64,000 nucleotides of DNA, from assembly GCA_025462735.1 (NCBI GenBank), contig JAOAPC010000016.1, positions 1 to 64,000 on the forward strand, written 5' to 3'. Source of the DNA: Acidobacteriaceae bacterium (GTDB lineage: Bacteria > Acidobacteriota > Terriglobia > Terriglobales > Acidobacteriaceae). Under the pieces are notes generated by a model. It saw only the letters and a program-made list of their open reading frames with translations. It did no database searches and had not been told where the DNA came from. Of this stretch, positions 50,889-59,766 are shown piece by piece; positions within the stretch are counted from its first letter, which is position 1, and every line of letters starts with the position of its first letter. The translations under genes were made by a program, and so were the position numbers.

Positions 50889-52283
50889 TTACTTCTGTGG
50901 TTCCCGCGAGGGAGAACTCACATTTGAGATCCCAGCCAGTTCGCGTACGAGTTGCTTGAAAGCTCGTCCGCGGTGTTCGTAATTCTGGAACTGGTCGAAG
51001 CTGGCGCAAGCCGGCGCGAGTAAAACCACGTCTCCAGGCAGGGCAGCGGCCGCCGCCTGCTTCACCGCCAATGCGATTGTGCCCGAGGAGACAATTTGAG
51101 TCGCGCTCTTGATATGAGACTGAATCTTCTCCGCCGCAGCTCCGATGGTGTAAGCCGACTTTACCCGCTGCCGCAACAGGTCGTTCAGCACCGTGTAGTC
51201 GCTGCCTTTGTCCTTTCCACCGAGGATCAGGTGAATGTTGGCTGGAAAGGATTCCAAAGCCTTGATGGTGGCGTCGACGTTCGTAGCTTTTGAGTCGTTG
51301 TAGTACTCAACCCCGCGAACGGTGGCAACGTACTCCAGACGATGCTCGACCGCTTTGAAGTTGCGTATCGCGGCGCAGATTTTCTCGGATGCACATCCCA
51401 TCAGAGCGCTTGCGCACGCCGCAGCCAGGACGTTTTCAAGATTGTGCGAGCCCTTGAGCGGAATTTCGGAAACAGGCATGACTGGATGTTCCGGTCCGTT
51501 GCGTCGGAAGGTAACCTGGCCGTCGCGAACGAATGCCCCAGATTCAACTTCGGCCTTTCGGCTGAACCAGAACACCTGCGCCCGAGTGCGCCCGGCAAGT
51601 TCGACGGTCGTGGGATCGTCCGCATTGAGCACGGCGAAGTCATCCGGTTGCTGGTTCTCAAAAATCCGGGCTTTCGCGTCAACGTAGGCTGCGAATGTGC
51701 GGTGACGATCTAAATGATCGGGAGTGACGTTCAGCACCACAGCAATCTTCGGGCGGAAGGTGTTAATGGTCTCTAGTTGAAAACTCGAGACTTCCAGCAC
51801 GATGACTGTTTCGGAAGTGGCCTTATCAGCCAACGAGATTGCGGCCGTGCCAATGTTTCCGCCCACCAGGGTCTTCAAGCCACTCGCGATGAGAATTTCG
51901 CCAACTAACGTGGTCGTGGTCGTTTTCCCATTTGACCCCGTGATCGCGACGATTGGTCCCGGAAGAAACTGCGAGGCAAGCTCGATTTCTCCAATAACCG
52001 GCTGACCCAGAGCGCGGGCCTGCACAAGTGGTTCGGCATCGACGGGAACGCCCGGACTCACAACGATCAAGTCCTGATTTTGAAATGTGCGCTCCCCATG
52101 GGCGCCGGTTTCAACCGCGATCCCTGCGTCCAGCAGTGCGGGAATCTGCTCGCGAAGCTGATCTTCGGATTTCGCGTCAGAAACCGTGACCCGAGCGCCT
52201 CGCGACTTTAGAAATAGCGCCGAAGCCACGCCGGAGCGCCCGAGTCCGACTACCAGCACGCGTTTGTTATTCAGCTCGATCAA
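50889..52283 (-). CDS. murD: UDP-N-acetylmuramoylalanine--D-glutamate ligase MurD
   Basis: Adds D-Glu to UDP-MurNAc-L-Ala. TTG 52283 is the only plausible start (MIELNNKRVLVVGLGRSGVA). Motifs: N-terminal VLVVGLGRSGVASA, ATP loop ITGSNGKTTTTTLVG at 114-128, LEVSSFQLETINTF, LNVTPDHLDRHRTFAAYVDA, H-N-L-E-N-V-L-A-A-A, VEHRLEYVATVRGVEYYNDS, K-A-T-N-V-D-A-T and L-I-L-G-G-K-D-K-G. C-terminal LAPACASFDQFQNYEHRGRA is complete. 464 aa, normal length. A CCACAGAG-type repeat (52289-52322) separates it from mraY. Confidence 0.96.
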   Translation of the reverse strand: MIELNNKRVLVVGLGRSGVASALFLKSRGARVTVSDAKSEDQLREQIPALLDAGIAVETGAHGERTFQNQDLIVVSPGVPVDAEPLVQARALGQPVIGEIELASQFLPGPIVAITGSNGKTTTTTLVGEILIASGLKTLVGGNIGTAAISLADKATSETVIVLEVSSFQLETINTFRPKIAVVLNVTPDHLDRHRTFAAYVDAKARIFENQQPDDFAVLNADDPTTVELAGRTRAQVFWFSRKAEVESGAFVRDGQVTFRRNGPEHPVMPVSEIPLKGSHNLENVLAAACASALMGCASEKICAAIRNFKAVEHRLEYVATVRGVEYYNDSKATNVDATIKALESFPANIHLILGGKDKGSDYTVLNDLLRQRVKSAYTIGAAAEKIQSHIKSATQIVSSGTIALAVKQAAAAALPGDVVLLAPACASFDQFQNYEHRGRAFKQLVRELAGISNVSSPSREPQK

Positions 52284-52288
52284 AATCT

Positions 52289-52322
52289 AAACCACAGAGG
52301 ACACAGAGTCACACAGAGGAAG
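52289..52322. repeat. ACCACAGAGGACACAGAG-type repeat between mraY and murD
   Basis: AACCACAGAGGACACAGAG followed by TCACACAGAGGA; same family as 44921 and 59691 but with only one arm obvious. Confidence 0.6.
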
Positions 52323-52367
52323 ACGCCTCGATGTTATTTCCGTGTCTTCGTCCTTTTGTGGGGAGAA

Positions 52368-53501
52368 TTATCGCAGTTTCAACGTGGTCAGCGCGAACAA
52401 GGCAAACACCAACGATGCGATCCAGAAGCGCACGATTATTTTGGATTCCGACCATCCCATCAACTCAAAATGATGATGGATCGGCGCCATCTTAAATATC
52501 CGTTTCTTGCGAAGCTTGTACGAAGCGACCTGCAGAATTACCGAGAGCGCCTCAATCACAAATACGCCGCCAATAAATGGCAGAAGTAGTTCCTGCTTGA
52601 TGATCACCGCAATGGTGCCGATCGCCCCACCTAGCGCAAGCGATCCAACGTCACCCATGAAAACTTCGGCCGGATGGGCGTTATACCAGAGGAAGCCGAT
52701 TGAGGCTCCGACCATAGCGCCGCAAAATATCGTCAACTCGCCGACCTGTGGCATGCGCGGCAACTCGAGGTAAGTAGAAAAAGTAGCATGACCGCTCACA
52801 TAAGTGAGCACGGTCAGTGCGCCGGCGGCGATCACCGTGCAGCCAATTGCCAATCCATCCAGACCGTCGGTGAGGTTGACCGCGTTGCTGGCGCCGACAA
52901 TCATCAGTACGACAAAGACAATGAAGGGAAGAAACGCGATCGGCCAAAGGTTCGGGTTATGAACCAGGCGATCTACAACCAGATCGGGATGGAATTGTTT
53001 GATGAACGGCACTACCAGACGCGTGGAATACATCCCGCGGTTCTGCATGGCGATGAGGGCCACAGCAATCAAGACGCTCGTCAAGAATTGCAGTCCAAGT
53101 TTCGCCCTTGCCGTCAGTCCAAGATTTCTTTTGTGAACAACTTTGGTGTAGTCATCAGCGAATCCGATGGCGGCGAAGGCCACGGTAGAAAGCACCGCCA
53201 TCCAGACAAAAGGATTGCTAAGGTCTGCCCACAACAGGGTCGGCACAATGATTGAGATGGCGATGAGAACACCGCCCATGGTAGGTGTTCCGGCCTTCTT
53301 CTGATGCGCCTTGGGGCCTTCTTCGCGGATGTATTGGCCGATTTGAAATTCGCGAAGCCGATTGATGACCAGCGGGCCGATAATCAATCCCGTAAAAAGC
53401 GCAGTGAGGCTGGCGAACGCGGTGCGGAAGGTCAGATAACGAAAAATTCGGAACGGCGGAAAATAATGAAACAGTTTTTCGTACAGCAGCCAGTAGAGCA
53501 A
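52368..53501 (-). CDS. mraY: Phospho-N-acetylmuramoyl-pentapeptide transferase MraY
   Basis: Moves phospho-MurNAc-pentapeptide to undecaprenyl phosphate, giving lipid I. Starts at TTG 53501, with CCGGAGG about 4 nt upstream. 377 aa, ten membrane helices. Motifs: [29 protein letters not shown] (Asp pair, Mg), [20 protein letters not shown] ([10 protein letters not shown], catalytic Asp), [20 protein letters not shown] and [20 protein letters not shown] (the HHH region). 11 nt separate it from the murF stop. Confidence 0.97.
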   Translation of the reverse strand: MLYWLLYEKLFHYFPPFRIFRYLTFRTAFASLTALFTGLIIGPLVINRLREFQIGQYIREEGPKAHQKKAGTPTMGGVLIAISIIVPTLLWADLSNPFVWMAVLSTVAFAAIGFADDYTKVVHKRNLGLTARAKLGLQFLTSVLIAVALIAMQNRGMYSTRLVVPFIKQFHPDLVVDRLVHNPNLWPIAFLPFIVFVVLMIVGASNAVNLTDGLDGLAIGCTVIAAGALTVLTYVSGHATFSTYLELPRMPQVGELTIFCGAMVGASIGFLWYNAHPAEVFMGDVGSLALGGAIGTIAVIIKQELLLPFIGGVFVIEALSVILQVASYKLRKKRIFKMAPIHHHFELMGWSESKIIVRFWIASLVFALFALTTLKLR

Positions 53502-53512
53502 TCCGCCTCCGG

Positions 53513-55009
53513 TTATTTGTTAGTAGTACCTTGTCCGTCGTTCGCTTTCGTTTTCCTGATGCCTGGTGGTCGCTGACTGACGGCGGACTGCATCCATTTC
53601 TCCAGCGCCTTTTCCAGCTTCACCCCGCGCGAGGCTTTCAGGAGGACGACGTCCCCGTCCCGTGTCTCGCGCGCCAGCCATTCGCCGGCTTCCTCAGCGG
53701 TCGAAAGGAATTCAGCTCGGATCCCTTCCTGCTTCGCCGCGTTCACCATCTCCGCCGCCAGACCCCGAACCCCAACCAGCACATCAATCCCCTTCTCCGC
53801 AATATGCCGGCCAGCATCGCCATGCATGATTTCGCCCTGCGGCCCGAGTTCGAGCATCTCCCCGGCAACTACGATCCGGCGCTTGGCAGCCATATCGGAC
53901 AGCGCGTCCACCATCGCAGCCAGAGCTTTTGGGTTTGAATTGTAGCAATCATTAATGACCGTGATGTTGCCAATGCGGACAACCTGTCCCCTTTTATCGG
54001 CAGGGGTCATCGTGGCTAGTGAAGCCACGGCCTCGGAGAATGCAATCCCCTGTTCCAGAGCTACCGCAATTGCCGCCAGCGCGTTCTGAACATTGTGGCT
54101 GCCGACCAGTGGCAGAGTGGCGTGCTCAACACGGTTTCCTACAAGCACATCAAAAACGGACCCTTGCTCGCCTCTAGATTCAAAATTCTCCGCGCGGACG
54201 GTCGCCGGACCAAACCCATAACTGACAACTCTCCCTTTGAAATCTCGACCGAACTGCGAGACATACTCATCGTCGGCGTTCAGCACCGCCGTGCCACTGG
54301 GAGGAAGTGATTCGATCAGCTCGTATTTGGCGCGCGCAATCTCGGAAATATCTTTAAAGAATTCCAAATGGACTGGCGCGACGTTGGTCACCACGCCAGT
54401 TTCGGGTTCGGCGATCTGAGCCAGCGCGGTGATCTCGCCCAGACGTGACATGCCTAATTCGACTACAGCGCAGTCGTGCTCAGGCTCAAGCTTCAGCAGC
54501 ATGAGCGGCAATCCAAAGTGATTATTAAAATTTCCCTCTGACTTGTGGACCTGAAATCGCGTGGCGAGGACGTGAGCAATGGCTTCCTTGGTGGTGGTTT
54601 TGCCAGCAGATCCAGTCACAGCGATCAGCGGCCGCTCCCACAACCGGCGCACCGCCTGCGCAAGGAGCTGCAGCGCAAGCAGAGTATCTTCGACCGGGAT
54701 AAGAGCGGATGTAGGGGCGGAAGCCTTCCGTCCACCCCGGACGGGGGCGTCCGGGGCTACGTGTGCTGTGAGCGTAACCAGCTTCTCTTTCGAGACGACC
54801 GCGGCAAGTGCACCTTTTTCGAGCGCTTGATCGACGAAATCATGGCCATCCATCTTTTCGCCGCGCACCGCAAAGAAAACTTCACCGGGGCGGATGGTCC
54901 GAGAGTCGATAGAGTAGCCGGTTGCGAGGGCTTCTCTCTGGAAAGGAGCGCCGAGTTCGTTCTCTTGAACCCCCAGATATTCTGCGACTCGCCACAACGG
55001 AAGCTTCAT
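53513..55009 (-). CDS. murF: UDP-MurNAc-tripeptide--D-Ala-D-Ala ligase MurF
   Basis: Adds the D-Ala-D-Ala dipeptide. ATG 55009 ([20 protein letters not shown]) overlaps the murE stop in ATGA, so translational coupling fixes the start. N-terminal domain has [20 protein letters not shown] and H-D-F-V-D-Q-A; ATP loop [13 protein letters not shown] at 132-144; then [31 protein letters not shown] and [20 protein letters not shown]. Residues 84-100 ([17 protein letters not shown]) are encoded exactly by a 50-nt palindromic repeat, sitting just before D-T-L-L-A-L-Q. 498 aa, somewhat longer than usual. Confidence 0.95.
   Translation of the reverse strand: MKLPLWRVAEYLGVQENELGAPFQREALATGYSIDSRTIRPGEVFFAVRGEKMDGHDFVDQALEKGALAAVVSKEKLVTLTAHVAPDAPVRGGRKASAPTSALIPVEDTLLALQLLAQAVRRLWERPLIAVTGSAGKTTTKEAIAHVLATRFQVHKSEGNFNNHFGLPLMLLKLEPEHDCAVVELGMSRLGEITALAQIAEPETGVVTNVAPVHLEFFKDISEIARAKYELIESLPPSGTAVLNADDEYVSQFGRDFKGRVVSYGFGPATVRAENFESRGEQGSVFDVLVGNRVEHATLPLVGSHNVQNALAAIAVALEQGIAFSEAVASLATMTPADKRGQVVRIGNITVINDCYNSNPKALAAMVDALSDMAAKRRIVVAGEMLELGPQGEIMHGDAGRHIAEKGIDVLVGVRGLAAEMVNAAKQEGIRAEFLSTAEEAGEWLARETRDGDVVLLKASRGVKLEKALEKWMQSAVSQRPPGIRKTKANDGQGTTNK
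54711..54760. repeat. 50-nt palindromic element inside murF
   Basis: GTAGGGGCGGAAGCCTTCCG followed by TCCACCCCGGACGGGGGCGT and CCGGGGCTAC. Same ends as the murC element (GTAGGGGCGGA.., ..GGGCGTCCGGGGCTAC) but a shorter middle. It encodes MurF residues 84-100 in a frame different from that used in murC. Confidence 0.82.
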
Positions 55010-56505
55010 GCGCCCTTTTTGACCCCATCGCAATCATAACCAAGATCACGCAAAACCTCTGTTGCGACCTGACGATCGTCGAATGGAAGGTTCGCGTTGG
55101 CCATAATTTGCACACGCTCATGTCCTTTGCCGGCGAGCAGAACGATATCCCGGGCGTGAGCCTTGGCGATTGCAATCTGAATCGCCGCGCGCCGATCGGG
55201 TTCTATTGCATACTTCGCGCCCGACCGTTGCAGACCTACGGCCGCATCGTTAATGATTGCCAGTGGGTCCTCGCTGCGTGGATTGTCGGAGCTCAGCACC
55301 ACGAAATCGCTGCCGCGCCCGGCGGCTTCGCCCATCAGCGGACGCTTGCTGCGGTCACGGTTCCCGCCGCAACCGAACAGGGTGATCACGCGCCCGCCAT
55401 CCTGCTTTACGAATTCGCGAGCCAGCGAAGTAAGATTCCGCAACGCGTCATCAGTATGAGCGTAATCGACTACGACCGTGAATGGCTGGCCGCAATCCAC
55501 TCTCTCGAAACGGCCGGGAACCCGCGCTAAACGCGCAATCCCATTCGCAATCGCTTCTGCCGGGCATCCTCGGGCGTACGCAGCAGCGCTCGCGGCAAGA
55601 ATGTTGTAAACATTAACGCGCCCGATCAGCGGCGATGACAGCGGAATCATGTCATCAGGAGTGATCAGTTGAAAGCAGTTTCCTCGCGGTGTAACTTCCA
55701 ACCGGGAGGCATGGAAGTCGGCGGTCGAGATTCCATATGTAATCACTTCGGAGCCGCCGCCCTTGCAGATTTTCTTGAGTCGCATGCCATATTCGTCGTC
55801 AACGTTGAGAATTGCCACGCGCGGCGCGCGACCGTCGCAATCAGAGAACAAAATGCGTTTGGCGGCAAAATATTCATCCATGGTGCCGTGATAATCGAGG
55901 TGATCGCAGGTCAGGTTGGTGAACACAGCAACGTCAAACGGAATACCAAACGTCCGCTGTTGCGCGAGAGCGTGAGATGAAACTTCCATCACGGCCTCTG
56001 TTCCGCCCAACTGCAGCGTCTCGCGAAACACGCGTCGCAGCTCAAGCGCTTCTGGCGTGGTGTGCGGCGCGGGAAGAACTTTTCCGCCGACGTGATACTC
56101 GATTGTCCCTAGCAGCGCACTCTTTCTGCCGGCGGCTTGCAGAATCGATTCCAGCAGGAAAGCGGTAGTGCTCTTGCCATTGGTCCCGGTGATTCCAGTG
56201 ACCGCGAGCTTCTCTTCCGGGTGATCGTAAAAGTTGGCGCTTACAGTCGCCAGGGCGCGGCGTCCATGAGGCACCTGTGCCCATGCGACATTGGCGGGCG
56301 TACTGTCTGAATCCGTAATTACGGCCACGGCACCTGATGCAATTGCCTGCTCGACAAACCGATTGCCGTCACTCGATTCACCTCTCATGGCCACAAACAC
56401 GTCTCCTGGTTTCACGCGGCGCGAATCGTATTCGACACCGGTGACCTGCGGGTTCCCACTCTGCGCGAGAATTTCCGCTCCACTCAGGAGATCGAGGAGA
56501 GTCAT
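55006..56505 (-). CDS. murE: UDP-MurNAc-L-Ala-D-Glu--meso-DAP ligase MurE
   Basis: Adds the third residue of the stem peptide. 499 aa. N-terminal YDSRRVKPGDVFVAMRGESS, ATP loop ITGTNGKSTTAFLLESIL at 105-122, MEVSSHALAQQRTFGIPFDV, N-L-T-C-D-H-L-D-Y-H-G-T-M and VVVDYAHTDDALRNLTSLAR. The substrate motif is D-N-P-R at 407-410 (SSDNPRSEDP), which specifies meso-diaminopimelate, so the wall is expected to be DAP type. C-terminal LLAGKGHERVQIM. murF overlaps by 4 nt; ftsI ends 98 nt upstream. Confidence 0.96.
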   Translation of the reverse strand: MTLLDLLSGAEILAQSGNPQVTGVEYDSRRVKPGDVFVAMRGESSDGNRFVEQAIASGAVAVITDSDSTPANVAWAQVPHGRRALATVSANFYDHPEEKLAVTGITGTNGKSTTAFLLESILQAAGRKSALLGTIEYHVGGKVLPAPHTTPEALELRRVFRETLQLGGTEAVMEVSSHALAQQRTFGIPFDVAVFTNLTCDHLDYHGTMDEYFAAKRILFSDCDGRAPRVAILNVDDEYGMRLKKICKGGGSEVITYGISTADFHASRLEVTPRGNCFQLITPDDMIPLSSPLIGRVNVYNILAASAAAYARGCPAEAIANGIARLARVPGRFERVDCGQPFTVVVDYAHTDDALRNLTSLAREFVKQDGGRVITLFGCGGNRDRSKRPLMGEAAGRGSDFVVLSSDNPRSEDPLAIINDAAVGLQRSGAKYAIEPDRRAAIQIAIAKAHARDIVLLAGKGHERVQIMANANLPFDDRQVATEVLRDLGYDCDGVKKGA

Positions 56506-56603
56506 TTATTGTGATTGTATTGCACGGTATCTGCCTGACATCCGTTTGCACGCTGGAAAGGTCGATTCCATCAAAGCTGCTCATTCCACTCGGGTTGCCG
56601 AAG

Positions 56604-58829
56604 TTACCGCCTGAACTTCACCGTGATCTTTGCTCCTGACGCGACGTGTGCTCCGGGAGGAGGGGATTGCTGCTGTGCCACTCCGCTGCCGACGATCTCC
56701 AGATCGAGCCCGCTGAGTTCGGCGATCTCGATTGCCGAGCGCACCGACTTACCCACAAACGACGGCACTGAAATCCCACCTTGCTCCACATCCAAGACGA
56801 CGGTACCGTTCGCGGGCAAAGTCGCCGCGCTGCTGGTCAAAAGCTGCGAATTTGCGCCCGAAGCAGTCTGGCTGAATGATGTGGACCGACTTGTCTGCCG
56901 CAGTGATGCTGGAACGATTCGGCTGACCGTAGCGGCGTGGTCATCTCGACTGTTGGATTGAGCAGCCGCGGCTGACCTTTTCTCCGGAAGCGCCGGGGCG
57001 ATCGCGTCATTGCTAGCTGACTCGGCTGCGTCAATCGCCTCACCAGGATGGTCTGGCGACCCCTCTTCCAAATCCTTCTCGCTGGCCTTAGCTTGCGCAA
57101 GCCAAACCTGGCGACTCGCCGGAATTTCAAGGTCGTGCGGCGTGTGCAGATATTCAAGCACCTGCTGCGCAATGCGAGTGAACACTGGCGCGGAAACCTG
57201 TCCGCCTTGATGTAGTCCAACCGCGGAGTCGAGAACCACGGCAATCGTCACGGCAGGATTGTTGACTGGCGCGAAGCCGGCGAACGAAGCAACGTACTTA
57301 GTATGCGAATACGCGCGGGTCGCAGGATCAACTTTCTGCGCAGTGCCGGTTTTTCCCGCAGAGCTGTAACCGATCAGCAGCGCCTTCTTCCCCGTTCCGT
57401 GCAGTACGACGCCTTGCATCATCTGGCGCATCTCGGCGGCTGTGAACGTTGATATTACGCGGCGCTCATTTGCAGGATGGAAAGCAATCGTCTGTGGCGC
57501 ACTCTGCGGCTGCGTGGTAGCCGCCACGATTCTGGGAGCGACATAAACTCCGTCGTTTGCCATGGTCGACACCAGACCGACGAGTTGCAGCGGGGTGATC
57601 CCGATCTCCTGGCCCATGGAGATCGCCGCGATTGAAACCTTCGACCATCGGCTCACAGGTTTGGTCAGGCCGCGAGTTTCTCCGGGAAGCTCAATTCCGG
57701 TTTGCTGTCCGAATCCGAAAGAACGAATGTATTTGTAGAAGCGCTCTTCGCCGAGCCGGAGAGCTATCTTGATCGATCCGACGTCGCTCGACTCTGCCAG
57801 GACGTCAGAAACCGGCAGAAGGCCATGCGGCTTACTATCGCGGATCCGCATGCCGTTGTACACGATCGATCCCATCTGGCAGTCAAAGACTTCGTCTGGA
57901 CGGGTAACTTTTTCTTCGAGCGCGCCGGAAATCGTCACCAGCTTGAATGTCGAACCGGGCTCGTACACATCGCTGACGGCGTGGTTCTTTAGCTTTTCCG
58001 GATTAATTTGCCGCGAAAGATTCGGATTGAAGGTTGGCCGATTGGCGAGCGCCAGGATTTCGCCGGTCCGCGGATTTTCCACGATCACGGTGCCGGAGAT
58101 CGCGTGTGTCTGCTGCATTGCGGTTTCAAGTTCGCGCTCGGCAATGTACTGAATTTTTTCGTCGATGGTGAGGACGACGTTCTCACCCGGCTCCGGTTGC
58201 TTCTCGACGCTGCCGAACCACCGCTTGCGCGCGTCAACCGAAATCAGCATCTGCCCCGGACGCCCATGAAGCTGGCCTTCGTATTCGCCCTCAATTCCGC
58301 TCAGGCCCGCATCGTCCATACCCACATAGCCAAGCACCTGGGCCGCGAGTTCGTTTTTGGGGTAGTAACGCTTCGATTCCTTCTGGAAGTACACCCCGCG
58401 CAGATTGAGAGAGCGAATACGCGCCGAGATCTCAGGATCGGGCTTACGCGCCAGCCAGCAAAAGGTTTTGGCGGCTTCGCATCGCGGGAGCAGTTCACGT
58501 GGGTCCTGCTTGGTAATACGCGCAATCAGGGAGATGGTGCTGGTCGGCTTTGGCATCTCCGCCGGAACCGCGAACACGGAGTCCACGTTGATGGACATGG
58601 CCAGCTCGCGCCCTGCCCGGTCATAGATGATGCCGCGACGGGCGGAGACTTCTTCAGTGCGTTGTTGTTGATGCTGGGCGCGTTGCTCGAAGGTACCGTA
58701 GCGGAAGACTTGCAGATAAACCAGGCGAACGCAGATCGCGCAGCACCAGAGCACGAATACGCCAGCCAAAATATACAGACGAAGGTTCGTGCCACTGCGG
58801 ACTGTGCTGACGGACACGGATTCCCTCAC
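56604..58829 (-). CDS. ftsI: Septal transpeptidase FtsI (PBP3-type) with PASTA domain
   Basis: About 740 aa. GTG 58829 opens the frame, but GTG 58817 (12 nt later) has GAGGGA 3-5 nt before it and may be the start. One membrane helix (LRLYILAGVFVLWCCAICVR), a PBP dimerisation domain (from RRGIIYDRAGRELAMSINVD), then the transpeptidase domain: Ser293-x-x-Lys296 in EPGSTFK, S-S-D at 347-349 in place of the usual SxN, and KTG at 493-495 (SSAGKTGTAQK). After an Ala/Ser-rich linker (about 560-675), residues about 685-741 are a single PASTA domain (SVPSFVGKSVRSAIEIAELS, S-G-A-K-I-T-V). It crosslinks septal peptidoglycan with FtsW. Confidence 0.95.
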   Translation of the reverse strand: MRESVSVSTVRSGTNLRLYILAGVFVLWCCAICVRLVYLQVFRYGTFEQRAQHQQQRTEEVSARRGIIYDRAGRELAMSINVDSVFAVPAEMPKPTSTISLIARITKQDPRELLPRCEAAKTFCWLARKPDPEISARIRSLNLRGVYFQKESKRYYPKNELAAQVLGYVGMDDAGLSGIEGEYEGQLHGRPGQMLISVDARKRWFGSVEKQPEPGENVVLTIDEKIQYIAERELETAMQQTHAISGTVIVENPRTGEILALANRPTFNPNLSRQINPEKLKNHAVSDVYEPGSTFKLVTISGALEEKVTRPDEVFDCQMGSIVYNGMRIRDSKPHGLLPVSDVLAESSDVGSIKIALRLGEERFYKYIRSFGFGQQTGIELPGETRGLTKPVSRWSKVSIAAISMGQEIGITPLQLVGLVSTMANDGVYVAPRIVAATTQPQSAPQTIAFHPANERRVISTFTAAEMRQMMQGVVLHGTGKKALLIGYSSAGKTGTAQKVDPATRAYSHTKYVASFAGFAPVNNPAVTIAVVLDSAVGLHQGGQVSAPVFTRIAQQVLEYLHTPHDLEIPASRQVWLAQAKASEKDLEEGSPDHPGEAIDAAESASNDAIAPALPEKRSAAAAQSNSRDDHAATVSRIVPASLRQTSRSTSFSQTASGANSQLLTSSAATLPANGTVVLDVEQGGISVPSFVGKSVRSAIEIAELSGLDLEIVGSGVAQQQSPPPGAHVASGAKITVKFRR

Positions 58830-58860
58830 AATAAATACGGCGGCCGGTTAGCCGCCTTGC

Positions 58861-58939
58861 TTTGAAAGGGTGCGGCTTTCAGCCACACCGTATGAAGGTT
58901 GTACGACTTACGGCACGGCTGGAAGCCGTGCCCTTTCAA
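58861..58939. repeat. TTTGAAAGGG palindrome between ftsL and ftsI
   Basis: Outer TTTGAAAGGG and CCCTTTCAAA pair perfectly; inner GTGCGGCTTTCAGCCACAC and GGCACGGCTGGAAGCCGTGC are each palindromic. It fills almost all of the ftsL-ftsI spacer. Same family as 12889, 48443 and about 63018. Confidence 0.8.
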
Positions 58940-58945
58940 ATCTCT

Positions 58946-59404
58946 TTAGCGGATCGACACCACTGATACCGGCGTCAAACTGGCTACTACCGAAGTCGAC
59001 GGTTCAGGCATTGCCGTGTCCATGCGGACCACTTGTCCGGCTTGCGGCGATTGCAGACCCAGATCGCGCGCCATCCGGTCGATGCGCTCCGGATCACGCA
59101 GCGAAGCTTCTTCCAGGCGCAGAGCGCGATTCATCTCAACCAGACTCTCGCGCTGCGACTTCATCGCTTCAACCTTGTACCCATACTCGATGGCCTTGAA
59201 ATGCTGGAAAGCATACGCCATCACAAACAAAAACAAACAAGCGAGGGCGAAGCCAAACTGCCGCATTTCGCGGGAGCGTTGCGGGTCTTCCATCTTCACG
59301 AGGCGCGAGTTGTCGATGGCCTTGGTGAAATAGATTTCCGGCGTCCCTGCCCAGCAAGGACGCCGCCCAACTGCCATGCGTGTTTGGATCGCCGCGGCCG
59401 CCAT
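58946..59404 (-). CDS. ftsL: Cell division protein FtsL
   Basis: 152 aa. FtsL joins FtsQ and FtsB to activate FtsWI. After about 45 residues of cytosolic tail comes one helix (FGFALACLFLFVMAYAFQHF), then a leucine-zipper coiled coil (YKVEAMKSQRESLVEMNRAL, R-L-E-E-A-S-L-R-D-P-E-R-I) and the family end M-A-R-D-L-G-L-Q-S-P. The C-terminal 30 residues are Pro/Ser/Val-rich. Position between rsmH and ftsI supports the call. GGGGTGG precedes ATG 59404; the 55-aa ORF stops 2 nt before it. Confidence 0.9.
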   Translation of the reverse strand: MAAAAIQTRMAVGRRPCWAGTPEIYFTKAIDNSRLVKMEDPQRSREMRQFGFALACLFLFVMAYAFQHFKAIEYGYKVEAMKSQRESLVEMNRALRLEEASLRDPERIDRMARDLGLQSPQAGQVVRMDTAMPEPSTSVVASLTPVSVVSIR

Positions 59405-59406
59405 GG

Positions 59407-59574
59407 TTAAGCCACCCCGGCAAGTGGGCGCCCACTATCGAGGTTCGCCAAATCGCTCTGCGCGACGGCGTACCAGTAGGCTAGTTGCAGTTCCTGCTTC
59501 GGCTCGATGCGGATGCTGGCTTCCGCACGCTCAACCGTCGCCATCAGATCGTTGATTAGATTTCCTGTGTACAT
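59407..59574 (-). CDS. Small 55-aa ORF between rsmH and ftsL
   Basis: ATG 59574 has GGAG 7 nt upstream. The peptide begins MYTGNLINDLMATVERAEAS, then I-R-I-E-P-K-Q-E-L-Q-L-A-Y-W-Y-A-V-A-Q-S-D-L-A-N-L. It ends SGRPLAGVA with TAA at 59407-59409, 2 nt before the ftsL start, suggesting translational coupling. Likely one amphipathic helix; soluble. No known dcw gene matches. Codon phase and the ribosome site argue for a real gene; a regulator or FtsL partner is possible, but nothing in the sequence proves it. Confidence 0.6.
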   Translation of the reverse strand: MYTGNLINDLMATVERAEASIRIEPKQELQLAYWYAVAQSDLANLDSGRPLAGVA

Positions 59575-59690
59575 CGAGGTTCTCCGTGTTGCTGAATTCC
59601 TACCTACAGAACTGCTCGTGTGGGGCTGGCGCCTCGCCCGCCTCCGGCTTTTACTTTTTAATGCGTTGTGGCACTCTTTTATTTAGTTTT

Positions 59691-59760
59691 TCTCTGTGTC
59701 ACTCTGTGCCCTCTGTGGTTAAAGATTTTTAAAGAGCCTTAACCACAGAGGTTCACAGAG
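59691..59760. repeat. CTCTGTGGTTAAAG hairpin between rsmH and the 55-aa ORF
   Basis: CTCTGTGGTTAAAG and CTTAACCACAGAG flank a T/A-rich loop; adjacent CTCTGTG/CACAGAG copies add outer pairs. Same family as 44921-45000. Terminator-like, yet within the dcw cluster. Confidence 0.7.
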
Positions 59761-59766
59761 CAACTT

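Noticed and set aside
58008-58865. Long + strand ORF opposite ftsI (and similar ones opposite other dcw genes)
   Set aside because: Antisense shadow of a high-GC gene; arginine-, glycine- and histidine-rich with no recognisable domain or ribosome site.
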